Assembly (NCBI RefSeq): GCF_025947345.1
Contig: NZ_CP110011.1
Coordinates: 1,550,001 to 1,614,000, forward strand
Source of the DNA: Flavobacterium sp. N502536
Lineage (GTDB): Bacteria; Bacteroidota; Bacteroidia; Flavobacteriales; Flavobacteriaceae
Length of the DNA: 64,000 nt
Reading direction: 5' to 3'
In this document: piece by piece, positions 26,259 through 36,301 of the stretch
Layout of the letters: every line of letters begins with the position of its first letter
Position numbering within the stretch: position 1 is the stretch's first letter
Made by a program: the position numbers and the translations under genes
Notes under the pieces: model-generated
The model's input: the letters and a program-made list of their open reading frames with translations, nothing else
Told to the model about the DNA's origin: nothing
Databases searched by the model: none

Positions 26259-27206
26259 CTATCTCTGAAAGACCGCTTTTATTTTGTCTGCAATTACCTG
26301 CGCCAACCGTTCGTGGCTTTCAAAAGTCCAGCCTGCGATATGAGGAGTTAGCAAAACATTTTTAGATTCGAGCAAATATTTAAAAGCCTCGGGCGTGCTT
26401 TCTTCCTGAAACAGGGTCTCAAAAGATAATTTCTCATACTCCAAAACATCCAAACCGGCGCCTAAGACTTTTTTAACCTTCATGGCTTCCACCAAGTCTG
26501 CTGTCACAATATTTTTACCGCGTGAGGTATTTATAATCCAAAAGGGCTTTGCAAAAGCATTAATAAAATTTTCATTCACCATTTTATCGGTTTCAGGAGT
26601 CCACGGAAGATGCAGGCTCAGCACATCGCTTTTTTGCTGCAGTTCTGCCAATGAAACCTGCTTTGCATTTTCATCTCCTACATGGTCAAGAATATCATAA
26701 CACAGTACTTCGGTCTCAAAGCCGCGAAGTTTTTTAGCAAATGCTTTTCCCATGTTTCCGTAACCAATGATTCCCACGGTTTTGCCATCAAGTTCATGCC
26801 CCCTGTTGCTCTCACGGTTCCAGTGTCCCGCTTTTACTTCAGCGTCGGCCTGATTGAGATTGTTAAACAAAGACAAAATCACTCCCAAAGAATGTTCTGC
26901 AACAGCATTGCGATTTCCTTCCGGAGCAGCAATTAAATGAATTCCTTTTGTTTCGGCATACTCGCAATCAATGCTTTCTAAACCTGCTCCTACTCTGGCA
27001 ATAAACTTTAAGTTGACCGCATGATCTAAAAAGTCCTTGTCAATTTTAAAACGGCTTCGAATGACGATTCCGTTATAGTCCTGAATTTTTGCTTCAATTT
27101 CTTCTTTAGAAGATTTAAAATCGGCGTGGTTTTCAAAACCGGCATCTTCCAGTTGTTGCCATAAAATTGGATGATTGCTATCAATATGAAGAATTTTTAT
27201 GCTCAT
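26259..27206 (-). CDS. NAD-dependent 2-hydroxyacid dehydrogenase
   Basis: 315 residues, D-2-hydroxyacid dehydrogenase family. Rossmann motif 'VGIIGYGNMGKAFA' (GxGxxG), catalytic Arg in 'INTSRGKNIV', Glu in 'GLDVLEYE' and His in 'LLTPHIAGWT'. The N-terminal substrate domain has 'GIVIRSRFKIDK' and 'IARVGAGLESID', resembling the short phosphoglycerate dehydrogenase-like group (serA-type without the ACT domain). The substrate cannot be read from the sequence; a role in serine synthesis or reduction of a 2-oxoacid is possible. Single gene. Confidence 0.88.
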   Translation of the reverse strand: MSIKILHIDSNHPILWQQLEDAGFENHADFKSSKEEIEAKIQDYNGIVIRSRFKIDKDFLDHAVNLKFIARVGAGLESIDCEYAETKGIHLIAAPEGNRNAVAEHSLGVILSLFNNLNQADAEVKAGHWNRESNRGHELDGKTVGIIGYGNMGKAFAKKLRGFETEVLCYDILDHVGDENAKQVSLAELQQKSDVLSLHLPWTPETDKMVNENFINAFAKPFWIINTSRGKNIVTADLVEAMKVKKVLGAGLDVLEYEKLSFETLFQEESTPEAFKYLLESKNVLLTPHIAGWTFESHERLAQVIADKIKAVFQR

Positions 27207-27551
27207 TGTATTCTATTTTTATCAAACAAAAATACAGCTTATTCTTTATTTAAGCTGTTCTTTAAGTTTGCCGTTTTTACTATTAATCTTCAAAAATCAA
27301 AGCGACTACTCCTAAAGATGTTTTAAAAAAATCATCAATTTCTCTATTCTAAGTTTCATAGCAGAGACATTAACCACTGGAATTAAGCCTCTTACACGCT
27401 AAAGTTCTCATAAACTTAACATGATCAAACTATTTAATTTCATACTTTTATGGGTGAAATTAAATTTCAGAAAATAATAGGCCCCATTTTGCTTCATCAC
27501 ATTGAGTTTTAAATAAGTAATTATATTTTAATCAATTAAACTTCAGTAATT
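27207..27551. other. Spacer of 345 bases between divergent genes
   Basis: AT-rich, between the dehydrogenase (-) and the hydrolase (+). I see no reading frame of interest and no clean -33/-7 pair. It must carry promoters for both directions. Confidence 0.3.
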
Positions 27552-28241
27552 ATGGCAACAAAAGATTTAACTATTATTTTAGTCCACGGCGCTTGGGGAG
27601 ATGGTTCACATTGGCAACATGTAATTCCAGGATTAGTAAAAGAGGGATATAAAGTACGAAGCGTTCAAAACCCATTGACTTCTTTACAAGATGATATTAA
27701 TAAAACTCAGGATTTGATTGATGCACAGGAAGGAAAAGTACTTCTGGTGGGCCATTCATACGGAGGAGCAGTAATCTCAGGTGCAGGACATCATGATAAG
27801 GTTGTAGGTTTAGTATATATTGCCGCATTTGCTCCTGATGCAGGAGATAGTTTGGGAGCTCTTTTAGGACGAAGACCCGGATCAGGCGGAGCCAGTATCT
27901 ATCCCGACCCAAAAGGTTTTTTATGGATTAAGTACGATGAGTTTCACGAAGCATTTGCTCAGGATTTAGACAAAGAAGAGGCTCTGATTTTATCATTGGC
28001 TCAAAAACCTATCCACGGTCAGTGCTTTGGAGATATCGCAGGTGAACCGGCATGGAAAACAAAACCAAGTTGGTATCAAATTTCCAACTTCGACAATATG
28101 ATTCCACCAGAAACAGAAAAAGAAATGGCAGAGCGAATCCAACCTAAAAAAATCATTCGCTTGGATGCAGGACACGCCTCGCTGGCATCGCATCCTAAAG
28201 AAGTGACAGCCTTAATTTTAGAAGCGGCTGCAACCCTCTAA
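27552..28241 (+). CDS. Alpha/beta hydrolase (esterase-like)
   Basis: 229 residues of the small plant-esterase-like alpha/beta hydrolase group. It opens with 'ATKDLTIILVHGAWGDGSHW' (oxyanion HG motif), has the nucleophile elbow 'LLVGHSYGGAVISGAG' (Ser) and ends with 'IIRLDAGHASLASHP' (catalytic His). The substrate is unknown. No signal peptide, so cytoplasmic. It is monocistronic, closed by a good terminator. Confidence 0.9.
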   Translation: MATKDLTIILVHGAWGDGSHWQHVIPGLVKEGYKVRSVQNPLTSLQDDINKTQDLIDAQEGKVLLVGHSYGGAVISGAGHHDKVVGLVYIAAFAPDAGDSLGALLGRRPGSGGASIYPDPKGFLWIKYDEFHEAFAQDLDKEEALILSLAQKPIHGQCFGDIAGEPAWKTKPSWYQISNFDNMIPPETEKEMAERIQPKKIIRLDAGHASLASHPKEVTALILEAAATL

Positions 28242-28251
28242 AAAACACTCC

Positions 28252-28281
28252 AAACCGCTAATCTGATTGGCGGTTTTTTTG
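28252..28281 (+). terminator. Terminator of the alpha/beta hydrolase gene
   Basis: AAACCGC-TAATC-TGATT-GGCGGTTT, in which AATC also pairs with GATT, is followed by TTTTTGTTTTT. A classic rho-independent shape 10 bases past the stop. Confidence 0.82.
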
Positions 28282-28344
28282 TTTTTAATACAATCCAAAA
28301 CACCAGCGCCAAGCCTCTTAATTTTTTATTCGTTAGTTTTTTTT

Positions 28345-28352
28345 TAACTTTG
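28345..28352 (+). promoter_or_regulatory. -7 box TAACTTTG of nhaA
   Basis: TAACTTTG matches TAnnTTTG, 52 bases before the nhaA start. No exact TTG was found at the expected -33 distance, so the call rests on the -7 box and position. Confidence 0.4.
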
Positions 28353-28404
28353 GAAATATAAGCCTTAAAAAAATCGCTTCAAAATCTCCTGAACTTCAAT
28401 AAAA

Positions 28405-29550
28405 ATGAAATTAACAAAAACTTTTAAAGCCTTCTTCAACAACGAAAAATCAGGAGGACTACTCTTGCTTTTTGTTACCATAATATCGCTTTACCTCGCC
28501 AATTCCTCCATTCAATCCGAATATATTGCTTTTTGGGAAAAAGACCTGAACGGGCATTCCATCACACACTGGATTAATGATGGCTTGATGACTATTTTCT
28601 TTTTATTAATTGGATTAGAACTGGAAAGGGAAATTTACCACGGTGAATTGTCTAATATTAAAAATGCCTCTTTACCCATCATGGCTGCTTTGGGCGGGAT
28701 GCTGGTTCCTGCCGCTATTTTCCTGGTTTTAAACTTTGGAACGGCAACTCAAAACGGAGCAGGAATTCCGATGGCAACCGATATTGCTTTTGCAATTGGA
28801 ATTTTATCTCTTTTAGGAAAAAAAGTTCCCTCATCGCTAAAAGTTTTTTTAACAGCCTTAGCCGTTATTGATGATCTGGGTGCTATAATTGTTATCGCGA
28901 TCTTTTACACTACCTCAATAGCCTTTGTAAATCTTGCAATTGCTTTAGGAATCTGGATCTTCTTATTTGTGCTGAACCGCATGAAAGTTCAAAACCTGAT
29001 TCCGTATTTAATTGGAGGTGTCGTAATGTGGTATTTCATGCTAAACTCAGGTGTTCACGCTACCATTACGGGTGTTATTCTGGCGTTTGTAATTCCGTTT
29101 GGAAATGGCGATGAAAACTCTAGTTCCTATAGACTGCAGCACTTTTTACACAAACCCGTTGCCTTTGTTATTTTGCCTTTGTTTGCTATAGCCAATACTT
29201 GCATTGCTATTCAGTCAGACTGGCACGAAGGTTTGAACCACCCAAACACGTACGGAATTATTCTGGGCTTAGTAGTCGGTAAGCCTTTAGGTATTTTACT
29301 TTTCTCGTCTATTGGTGTAAGTCTTGGATTATGCAGTTTGCCTAAAAGCTTAAAATGGGCTCATATACTAGGTGCCGGAATGCTGGGTGGAATTGGTTTT
29401 ACCATGTCCATCTTCATAACCATCCTGGCCTTTACAGATCATGAAACTATTATTTTCTCTAAAATAGCTATTCTGATCGCCTCTGTGCTTTCGGGGCTTT
29501 TTGGATTGTTTTATCTGAAATACACTTTATCAAAGAAAAAAATCGCATAG
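28405..29550 (+). CDS. nhaA: Na+/H+ antiporter NhaA
   Basis: 381 residues, about 11-12 membrane segments. NhaA exchanges two protons for one sodium ion across the inner membrane. Conserved motifs: 'FFNNEKSGGLLLL' at the N-terminus, 'MTIFFLLIGLELEREI', 'ATDIAFAIGILSLLG' and 'ALAVIDDLGAIIVIA', the last containing the paired ion-binding Asp residues (D163/D164 in E. coli). 'GGIGFTMSIFI' near the C-terminus is also family-typical. Monocistronic, with a terminator shared with proC on the other strand. Confidence 0.96.
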   Translation: MKLTKTFKAFFNNEKSGGLLLLFVTIISLYLANSSIQSEYIAFWEKDLNGHSITHWINDGLMTIFFLLIGLELEREIYHGELSNIKNASLPIMAALGGMLVPAAIFLVLNFGTATQNGAGIPMATDIAFAIGILSLLGKKVPSSLKVFLTALAVIDDLGAIIVIAIFYTTSIAFVNLAIALGIWIFLFVLNRMKVQNLIPYLIGGVVMWYFMLNSGVHATITGVILAFVIPFGNGDENSSSYRLQHFLHKPVAFVILPLFAIANTCIAIQSDWHEGLNHPNTYGIILGLVVGKPLGILLFSSIGVSLGLCSLPKSLKWAHILGAGMLGGIGFTMSIFITILAFTDHETIIFSKIAILIASVLSGLFGLFYLKYTLSKKKIA

Positions 29551-29600
29551 TTTTTCAAAAGAGAATCAATTGTCAAAAATTTGAATAAAAATAAAAATAA

Positions 29601-29646
29601 AAAATCCCAAATTCCAATTTACTAAAACTTGGAATTTGGGATTTTT
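29601..29646. terminator. Bidirectional terminator between nhaA and proC
   Basis: AAAATCCCAAATTCCAA and TTGGAATTTGGGATTTT form a 17-base stem around an 11-base loop, with A-rich and T-rich flanks. It lies between two convergent genes. Confidence 0.82.
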
Positions 29647-29664
29647 AATATTGGGATTTAATGC

Positions 29665-30441
29665 CTATCCTTTAATCTGTTTCAAAGAGGTTTTAATTCC
29701 TTTTATCAAAGACGAACTGAAACCATTGTGCTCCATTTCGTTCAAACCTACAATTGTGCAGCCCTGAGGCGTCGTAACACGATCGATTAATTGTTCCGGA
29801 TGTACTTTCTCCTCCAGTAACATTTTCGCTGCTCCTTTGACCGTTTGAGCCGCAATTGCCAATGCGGTATTAGAATCAAATCCGATTTCAATACCTGCCT
29901 GCATAGAAGCACGAATATATCTCAAAGCGTATGCTGTTCCGCAGGCACCAAGTACCGTTGCGGCATCCATTAATTTTTCATCGATAACCGGAGCAGTTCC
30001 AAGATCCTGAAATAACTCAACAATTGGTAATGCTTTATCCCTGTCTTTTTCAGGAAAAGAGATACAAGTCGCCGATTCACCGAACTGCGCTGCTATATTG
30101 GGCATAATTCGCACTACCGCAAATTCATTGTTTGTTTTTAACTGAAGCATATCCAAAGACAATCCGCTTACAGCCGAAGCAATTGTTTTTCCTTTTATTA
30201 CGGGTAAAATCTCCGCCAGAACTACATCTACCTGATACGGTTTTATGGTTAAAATAACCACATCGGCTTCCTGAATAGTATGTTTATTGTCTGAAGAAAC
30301 CGTAATTCCATACTCTGTTAAATACTGAATACTGGCCGTGTTTCTTCTTGTGACGGTAACCTGGTTGTGTTTAGAGAATTTGGCAATTCCCAAGGCAATA
30401 GAAACCCCAAGGTTTCCTCCTCCTATAATGTGTATTTTCAT
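29665..30441 (-). CDS. proC: Pyrroline-5-carboxylate reductase
   Basis: 258 residues. ProC reduces pyrroline-5-carboxylate to proline with NAD(P)H. Rossmann motif 'IHIIGGGNLGVSIALG', 'VVILTIKPYQVDVVL', 'VVRIMPNIAAQFGESAT', and the C-terminal signature 'VTTPQGCTIVGLNEME' (family: T-P-G-G-T-T; here Q-G-C). 'GACGTAYALRYI' corresponds to the usual SGPAY region with substitutions, so catalytic behaviour may differ slightly. Single gene, convergent with nhaA. Confidence 0.9.
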   Translation of the reverse strand: MKIHIIGGGNLGVSIALGIAKFSKHNQVTVTRRNTASIQYLTEYGITVSSDNKHTIQEADVVILTIKPYQVDVVLAEILPVIKGKTIASAVSGLSLDMLQLKTNNEFAVVRIMPNIAAQFGESATCISFPEKDRDKALPIVELFQDLGTAPVIDEKLMDAATVLGACGTAYALRYIRASMQAGIEIGFDSNTALAIAAQTVKGAAKMLLEEKVHPEQLIDRVTTPQGCTIVGLNEMEHNGFSSSLIKGIKTSLKQIKG

Positions 30442-30576
30442 ACTGGTTGTTTTTTGAATTATTGTTGGTTGATTAATAGCTTTAAATCATTTCAATACAG
30501 CAGCAATTGAGTGTAATTCATTTTTACTTCAATAAAGTTTTTATGAATTACACCATCAATAGGCTGTATTTGGTTT

Positions 30577-31983
30577 TTATAATAACTTCCCTTTTAATAG
30601 TAAGGAAGCGATAGTAAAATAGATCACTAATCCCGTTACGTCGACTAAAGTAGCCACAAACGGTGCTGATGAAGTTGCGGGGTCCAGTTTGAGTCTTTTT
30701 AACAAAAAGGGTATCATAGATCCCGAAAGCGTTCCCCATAAAACAATAAAAACTAAGGAAAGAGAAACGGTCAAACCAATTGTTAACCAATGTTCTCCAT
30801 ATTCATAAAGACCGGTTTGTTGCCAAACCAGAATCCTGATAAAACCAACAATACCCAGAATAGCACCCAGTAAAAAACCTGACGCGATCTCTTTCTTCAT
30901 TACATACCACCAGTCTTTTAAGGTAAGTTCTTTCAATGCCATAGCACGAATGATAAGGGTCGCTGCCTGTGATCCCGAATTTCCTCCACTCGAAATAATA
31001 AGCGGAACAAATAAGGCTAAAACTACTGCTTTCTCAATTTCGCCTTCAAAGAAACCCATTGCCGAAGCCGTAAACATTTCTCCAATAAACAAAACCACTA
31101 ACCAAGTGGCTCTTTTTTTGACCATTTCGCCCAAACGTGTCTGAACGTATGGCAATTCAAGAGCTTCCAATCCCCCGAATTTCTGAATATCTTCGGTATC
31201 TCTTTTCTCAATTTCGTCCTTTATGACGTCAATAATATCATCAATCGTAATTCGGCCCACTAAACGTCCCAGTTCGTCTACCACCGGAATTGCCTCCAGG
31301 TCGTATTTATCCATCATTCTGGCGACTTCAACATCGGGTGTTTCTACGTTTACAGAATACAGTTTTCTGATATATATATCGGAGATTTGTGTTTTGGTCG
31401 ATGTTGTCAACAGGTCCTTAAGCGACAATCTGCCTTTAAGTCTGTTTTCATCGTCAACAACATAAATAGAATGTACTCTGGAAACATTTTCTGCCTGAAT
31501 ACGCATTTCTTTCACACAAGTCAGTACGTTCCAGTTTTCGTTGACTTTCACCAACTCTTTGTGCATGATACCTCCGGCAGTATCTTCGTCGTAACGCAAT
31601 AAATCAACGATTCCTTTTGCGTGTTCTACGTCCTGAAGCTCCGAGATTACCTCTGCTTTTCTGTCTTTTGAAAGTTCACCAATAATATCTGCCGCATCAT
31701 TGGTTTCAAGTTCATCCAGCTCTTCAGCGATTTCTTTTGGCGAAAGTCTGTTTAAGATTTGTTCACGCAAATCATCCTCTAATTCCAGAAGAATTTCGGC
31801 TGTTTTTTCGCTATCTAAAACCTTAAAAATATAAGTTGCTTCATCAATGTCAATTTCATCGAGGATTTCAGCGAAATCCGCATGGTGCATGTCATTTAAT
31901 AAAAATTCAAGCTCCTTATTGTCTTTAGCTTGGATGAGTTGAGCAATTTTTTTAATTAGCTCTTTACTTATTTTAAACTCCAT
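30577..31983 (-). CDS. mgtE: Magnesium transporter MgtE
   Basis: 468 residues, close to the family norm of about 450. Order: an acidic N domain of helical repeats (about 1-135, '[17 protein letters not shown]', '[15 protein letters not shown]'), two CBS domains (about 140-260, '[14 protein letters not shown]' and '[18 protein letters not shown]'), then five membrane helices with '[24 protein letters not shown]' forming the Mg2+ pore. The N and CBS domains sense intracellular Mg2+ and close the channel. Its start overlaps the end of rsmA by 11 bases, so it is translated from the rsmA transcript. Confidence 0.95.
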   Translation of the reverse strand: MEFKISKELIKKIAQLIQAKDNKELEFLLNDMHHADFAEILDEIDIDEATYIFKVLDSEKTAEILLELEDDLREQILNRLSPKEIAEELDELETNDAADIIGELSKDRKAEVISELQDVEHAKGIVDLLRYDEDTAGGIMHKELVKVNENWNVLTCVKEMRIQAENVSRVHSIYVVDDENRLKGRLSLKDLLTTSTKTQISDIYIRKLYSVNVETPDVEVARMMDKYDLEAIPVVDELGRLVGRITIDDIIDVIKDEIEKRDTEDIQKFGGLEALELPYVQTRLGEMVKKRATWLVVLFIGEMFTASAMGFFEGEIEKAVVLALFVPLIISSGGNSGSQAATLIIRAMALKELTLKDWWYVMKKEIASGFLLGAILGIVGFIRILVWQQTGLYEYGEHWLTIGLTVSLSLVFIVLWGTLSGSMIPFLLKRLKLDPATSSAPFVATLVDVTGLVIYFTIASLLLKGKLL

Positions 31984-32752
31984 CGGCTTCTATTTTTTGA
32001 GTCAAAGCAATAAATTCTTCTACACTAAGTTGTTCCGGACGTTTATCAAAGATAGTGTCTTCTCGCAACTTATCGGTTAAATTTAATGTTTTCAAACTGT
32101 TACGTAATGTTTTTCGTCTTTGCTGAAAAGCCGTTTTCACTACTGTAAAAAACAACTTTTCTCCGCAGGGAAGGCTATAGTCTTCCTTTCGGGTCATTTT
32201 CATCACACCCGACTTGACCTTGGGCGGAGGAATAAAAACGTTTTCATCTACCGTAAACAGATACTCTGTAGTATAGAAAGCCTGGGCCAATACGGATAAG
32301 ATTCCGTATGCCTTTGAGCCTTTTTTCTCGCAGATACGTTCTGCAACTTCTTTTTGAAACATCCCCGAAAATTCCGGAATCTGATGTTTGAATTCTAAAG
32401 TTCTAAAAACAATCTGCGTCGAAATATTATAAGGGAAGTTTCCGATAATAGCAAATTGCTTGTTCTCGTAAACCTCGTTAATATTGTATTTCAGGAAATC
32501 CTGAGAGATAATTTTATCTTTTAGTTTTGGATAATTTTCACCTAAATACACCACTGATTCAGTATCGATCTCGATTACATGTGTATTAATTGGTTTGTCA
32601 AGCAAATACTTAGTCAACACACCCATCCCCGGTCCTATTTCTAAAACCTCATCATATCCGTTAAGGCTTAAGGTATCTGCAATCGCTTTGGCGATACTTT
32701 CATCCTTCAGGAAGTGTTGTCCTAAATGTTTTTTGGCTTTTACTTTTTCCAT
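31973..32752 (-). CDS. rsmA: 16S rRNA dimethyladenosine transferase
   Basis: 259 residues. RsmA (KsgA) dimethylates two adjacent adenosines near the 3' end of 16S rRNA. Motifs: '[15 protein letters not shown]', SAM motif '[17 protein letters not shown]', '[12 protein letters not shown]' (the NxPY catalytic motif) and '[14 protein letters not shown]'. It is followed by mgtE with an 11-base overlap, an arrangement recurring in Flavobacterium. Upstream lies a repeat-rich spacer with CTTAGA units. Confidence 0.96.
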   Translation of the reverse strand: MEKVKAKKHLGQHFLKDESIAKAIADTLSLNGYDEVLEIGPGMGVLTKYLLDKPINTHVIEIDTESVVYLGENYPKLKDKIISQDFLKYNINEVYENKQFAIIGNFPYNISTQIVFRTLEFKHQIPEFSGMFQKEVAERICEKKGSKAYGILSVLAQAFYTTEYLFTVDENVFIPPPKVKSGVMKMTRKEDYSLPCGEKLFFTVVKTAFQQRRKTLRNSLKTLNLTDKLREDTIFDKRPEQLSVEEFIALTQKIEADGV

Positions 32753-32903
32753 TCTCTTTTCTAGATTCTTAGATTGTTAGACTTCTTAGATTATTAGACA
32801 TTCAAAATACCGAATAATCCAAAAACCAAATAATCTATTTCTTATTTTGTTTGCCATAAAGGCACTAGGGTCTTTTGCTACAAAGGCGCTAAGACACAAA
32901 GTT
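32753..32903. repeat. TTAGA/CTAAG degenerate repeat spacer
   Basis: Between rsmA and the 64-residue gene, 'ttagattcttagattgttagacttcttagattattaga' shows TTAGA every 7-9 bases. 'ggcactaggg' and 'ggcgctaaga' follow. Same character as the tracts near 20.94, 21.17 and 33.45 kb. No gene seen. Confidence 0.5.
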
Positions 32904-33098
32904 TTATTTCTTCTTTTCCAAATCAATTACAATTATAAAATTGTCTTTGTTTTTATCCACTTTATTTTTCACAGGAAATCTGCTTATTCTTTCACATAAG
33001 CGCAAAAAACTATAAAACCGCTCTGTTTTAGACAGCTTCAAAAAATCTTCCTGTCGCTGTTTATTACTTTCTTCTAAGGTTTGAAATCGAATCTCCAT
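32904..33098 (-). CDS. Conserved small protein
   Basis: 64 residues, basic, starting 'MEIRFQTLEESNKQRQEDFL' with a helical heptad-like N-terminal half and ending 'DNFIIVIDLEKKK'. I recall near-identical small proteins in this position in other Flavobacterium genomes, between DUF4286 and rsmA, which supports a real gene. It lies 19 bases behind the DUF4286 gene. No known function. Confidence 0.7.
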   Translation of the reverse strand: MEIRFQTLEESNKQRQEDFLKLSKTERFYSFLRLCERISRFPVKNKVDKNKDNFIIVIDLEKKK

Positions 33099-33117
33099 TT
33101 TTCCCTAGATTAGATTT

Positions 33118-33429
33118 TTAATGTTCTGAAATCACTTCTAACTCTGTTCTGAAAGAAAGCATTTTGTCGGCAAACAACCCTAGTGCTTCTTTATGAAACT
33201 CAGGTTCGTCTTCGATATAATAGCGATCCAGAGTCTCCTTACTGTCTGTAACATACTGAACAGAATATGTAATTCCGCCCATTTCTTCCTCTATCATTAC
33301 TCTGACAATTCTCGCCGAAGAAAACTTCTTTGTGGCTAAAATTTCAGGTATGTGTTTTTCCTGCATCCACTTCAGCCATTGGTCGTGAACACTCTCGTGT
33401 ATATTGGTGGTAACGTTGTAAATTATCAT
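33118..33429 (-). CDS. DUF4286 family protein
   Basis: 103 residues, matching the DUF4286 length and pattern: 'MIIYNVTTNIHESVHDQWLKWM', 'HIPEILATKKFSSARIVRV', 'ITYSVQYVTDSKETLDRYY'. The fold is probably a dimeric alpha-beta barrel (ferredoxin-like), as in antibiotic-biosynthesis-monooxygenase-type proteins; the function is unknown. Neighbouring genes (TPR, rsmA) recur beside it across Flavobacteriia. A CTAAG-rich repeat lies just upstream. Confidence 0.87.
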   Translation of the reverse strand: MIIYNVTTNIHESVHDQWLKWMQEKHIPEILATKKFSSARIVRVMIEEEMGGITYSVQYVTDSKETLDRYYIEDEPEFHKEALGLFADKMLSFRTELEVISEH

Positions 33430-33559
33430 TCTTTTTAAAGGTTCTGAGATTCTAAGGTTCTAAGGCTCTGAGTTTTTTTATCCACTAAATCCTTAAAAAC
33501 AAATCATCGTATTGCTAATTCTCTTTTTTTTGAATTTGGAATTTGCTTTTTTTTGGCAT

Positions 33560-35341
33560 TTACAAATTCTTGTCTCCTCTTAACTGTCGGTATTTTTTTC
33601 TCGCATCTACAAAATAGATACTGTCCTGATGGTTAAAAATTACCTTCTCATATAATGGCTTCGCCTTTTCTGCATCATGCAGTTCATCGTCGTAAATTTC
33701 TGCTGAGAAAAACAAGGCTTCGTCTACATAAATTCCATCACCATGATGCTCAATAATCTGCTGATACTGCCCTAAAGCCGAGGTATAATCCTTCAGGCTT
33801 TCGTAAATCTTACCTAAACGCAACATTGTAACAGCTTCTATTTCCTGTCCTTTAAAGCTTTTCAATATCCCCTGAAACTGAGCAATTGCTTCCTGCTTTT
33901 TATTCTGGTACATTAAAAAATCGCCTTTGGCAAACTGCTTTAATGCGGTTTGTGTTGAATCGGCAACCGTATTATCGTTGATCAGTAAAAAATACTCGAG
34001 CGCATCATTGGCAATTAATTGCGTATTTGCAGCTTTCAATTCTTTAAACTGTTTCAAAGCCCATTCAAAATCGCCTTTGTAATAACTCGTTTTGGCTGCT
34101 TTTAAACTCGCTTCGTGCGCCATGACATCATTCTTTAAATCCAATTGAATTTGAGAATAATAAATCAGCGCCTGATTGAATTTTTCCTCTAAAAGCAGGA
34201 TGTCAGCCAACTCCATCTTTGCATCAGCCTGCTGATAAGCATTCAAATTTAACTCCAGCGCTTTCTTAACAATTTCCTTGGCTTCTTCGGTCTTTTTAAG
34301 ATTAAAGGCCAGAAAATGCGCCTGAATTATTTGCAAAGATAAGGTAAAAGGAGTTATTTCATAGGTTGTAAGCAATTGTTGTAACTCGGTACTAATAATT
34401 GCATAGTCTTTTTCCTGTGCTTTATCGATTTTAATCTGCATCAGAGACGAATTTGTCTGAATGAGTAAATCAAGATCTTTGGTGTTCAGAAGGATAAAAT
34501 TCAGAATTTCTTCTGCTGTTTCGGTGTCGTCCTCATTCAATGCAAACTGTCCTAAATTAACAATACTCGAAAGTGATTCGGGTTCCCGTTTGTAGATTGC
34601 TTTTTCCTGAATGAAAGCTTTTCCGAATTCTTTTTGCTGTACATAAAACCAACTCAGGTAATGATTCCAAAACACATCCTGATCTTTTTGTGTTTTCAAA
34701 ATCAAAGCTTTACGCATCGCATCTTTAAAAGCCGTATTATCGGTTTCACCATTCATGAAACGCGATAGTTGTGTCTGAATTAAATTGGCATTCTGTGGAT
34801 TCTTATACGATTCCGTCAGCAAAAGATCAATCATCTGATCGGTTTTTCCCAACTGTCCGTACAACATTCCGATTTGAAAGTTGAAATTGTAATTGGGCTG
34901 CACCAGCATTGCCGTCTGATAAGCACTTAAAGCATATTCAAGCAATACTTTTTTCTCGAAAGAATTGCCCACTCCGTAAACATCATTCGGATTGGTTTTG
35001 ATTTTTTCGATCGCCTGTTCGTAGTAGCTTTTGGCTTTGGCATCGTTTTTTTGCAGTTGAAAATTATATCCCAATTCTACCAAAAAAACGCCCTGCTTGT
35101 ATTTGTTGTAGCGATCCTGAATTACTTTTTGTGCTTTCTCAAATTGCTGTAACTGCTGATAACAATCGATCGTTCTTAAAAAGTATTGGGTATTGGATGG
35201 TGCGCTATTTAAAAGCTCTTCGTAACTGATTTTGGCCTTTTCAAAATCACCTTTATCGTAATAATACTGTGCAAGCTGTTCATTCTGTGAAAATGCAAAA
35301 GTAGACCAGAACAAAACGATATAGATGATGCAGTTTTTCAT
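33560..35341 (-). CDS. Exported TPR-repeat protein
   Basis: 593 residues with signal peptide MKNCIIYIVLFWSTFAFSQ, followed by tetratricopeptide repeats along nearly the whole length ('AQYYYDKGDFEKAKISYEELL', 'GYNFQLQKNDAKAKSYYEQAI', 'LGKIYESLKDYTSALGQYQQII'). It would act as a periplasmic protein-binding scaffold; partners are unknown. It lies 83 bases behind lgt and upstream of DUF4286, a conserved order. Confidence 0.88.
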   Translation of the reverse strand: MKNCIIYIVLFWSTFAFSQNEQLAQYYYDKGDFEKAKISYEELLNSAPSNTQYFLRTIDCYQQLQQFEKAQKVIQDRYNKYKQGVFLVELGYNFQLQKNDAKAKSYYEQAIEKIKTNPNDVYGVGNSFEKKVLLEYALSAYQTAMLVQPNYNFNFQIGMLYGQLGKTDQMIDLLLTESYKNPQNANLIQTQLSRFMNGETDNTAFKDAMRKALILKTQKDQDVFWNHYLSWFYVQQKEFGKAFIQEKAIYKREPESLSSIVNLGQFALNEDDTETAEEILNFILLNTKDLDLLIQTNSSLMQIKIDKAQEKDYAIISTELQQLLTTYEITPFTLSLQIIQAHFLAFNLKKTEEAKEIVKKALELNLNAYQQADAKMELADILLLEEKFNQALIYYSQIQLDLKNDVMAHEASLKAAKTSYYKGDFEWALKQFKELKAANTQLIANDALEYFLLINDNTVADSTQTALKQFAKGDFLMYQNKKQEAIAQFQGILKSFKGQEIEAVTMLRLGKIYESLKDYTSALGQYQQIIEHHGDGIYVDEALFFSAEIYDDELHDAEKAKPLYEKVIFNHQDSIYFVDARKKYRQLRGDKNL

Positions 35342-35424
35342 ATTTTAGTCTTTTATATACTCGGTAATGATCTAATTTTCAACAGCTACTAAAAACCTCA
35401 ACTGTAACTGTAAACATATACGGC

Positions 35425-36261
35425 TTACTGAACGTCGTGACTGTAAACGGTAGCTTTTGATTTCCAGACAATCAATCCCAAACCAATCAAAATAAAAGGA
35501 ATACTCAATATTTGTCCCATATTAATTGGCATACTGTTTTCGAAAGCTTCCTGATTTTCTTTGAAAAACTCAATTATAAATCTCGCGAGAAACAATAACA
35601 TCAGGAAATACCCGAAGATTAACCCATCGGCTTTTCGAATTTTCTCTGACTTGTACATTGCATACAAAATTACGAAAATCAACAGATAAGCAAATGCTTC
35701 ATACAGCTGGGTAGGATGTCTTGGAATCATGTCGTCTCTTTGAAAAACAACACCCCAGTCTCCATTGGTAGGTTTTCCGTAAATTTCAGAATTCATAAAA
35801 TTCCCAAATCGGATAAAAGCTCCTGTAACCGGAACTCCAATTGCCATTTTATCTAAAAGCCATAAGAACTTCACTTTATATTTTCGACAATACAAAACCA
35901 TCGCAATTAAAACTCCGATTGATCCACCATGACTCGCCAGTCCCTGATATCCAACAAATTTGTAAACTCCGGCCACTTTCTGAATGGGTAGCAAAATTTC
36001 TATAGGATGTTGTAAAAAATAGGATGGTTCATAAAAAAAACAGTGTCCTAATCGCGCTCCCAAAATTGTCCCAACGATTACATAAACCAGTAAACTATCG
36101 AGATTGTCCAGTGAAAGATTTTCTTTTTTGTAAATGTTTCGCACAATAGCGTAGCCCAGTAATAACCCACAGGCAAAGAAAGCACCATAATATTTTAACG
36201 GAAAACTATCTGTTATCCAAAAAATAACGGGATCTGCGTCCCAATTTAAAATCCCTTTCAT
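35425..36261 (-). CDS. lgt: Prolipoprotein diacylglyceryl transferase
   Basis: 278 residues with about seven membrane segments. Lgt transfers diacylglycerol from phosphatidylglycerol to the lipobox cysteine, the first step of lipoprotein maturation; this window encodes several lipoproteins. Motifs: 'YGAFFACGLLLGY', 'GARLGHCFFYEP', 'YQGLASHGGSIGVLI' and the Lgt signature 'FIRFGNFMNSEIYG'. 'RHPTQLYEAFAYL' is also conserved. It lies between serS and the TPR gene. Confidence 0.96.
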   Translation of the reverse strand: MKGILNWDADPVIFWITDSFPLKYYGAFFACGLLLGYAIVRNIYKKENLSLDNLDSLLVYVIVGTILGARLGHCFFYEPSYFLQHPIEILLPIQKVAGVYKFVGYQGLASHGGSIGVLIAMVLYCRKYKVKFLWLLDKMAIGVPVTGAFIRFGNFMNSEIYGKPTNGDWGVVFQRDDMIPRHPTQLYEAFAYLLIFVILYAMYKSEKIRKADGLIFGYFLMLLFLARFIIEFFKENQEAFENSMPINMGQILSIPFILIGLGLIVWKSKATVYSHDVQ

Positions 36262-36301
36262 CTTCCTTTTTTTTTAGTTGTAGTTCTTAGTCTAAATTAA
36301 G

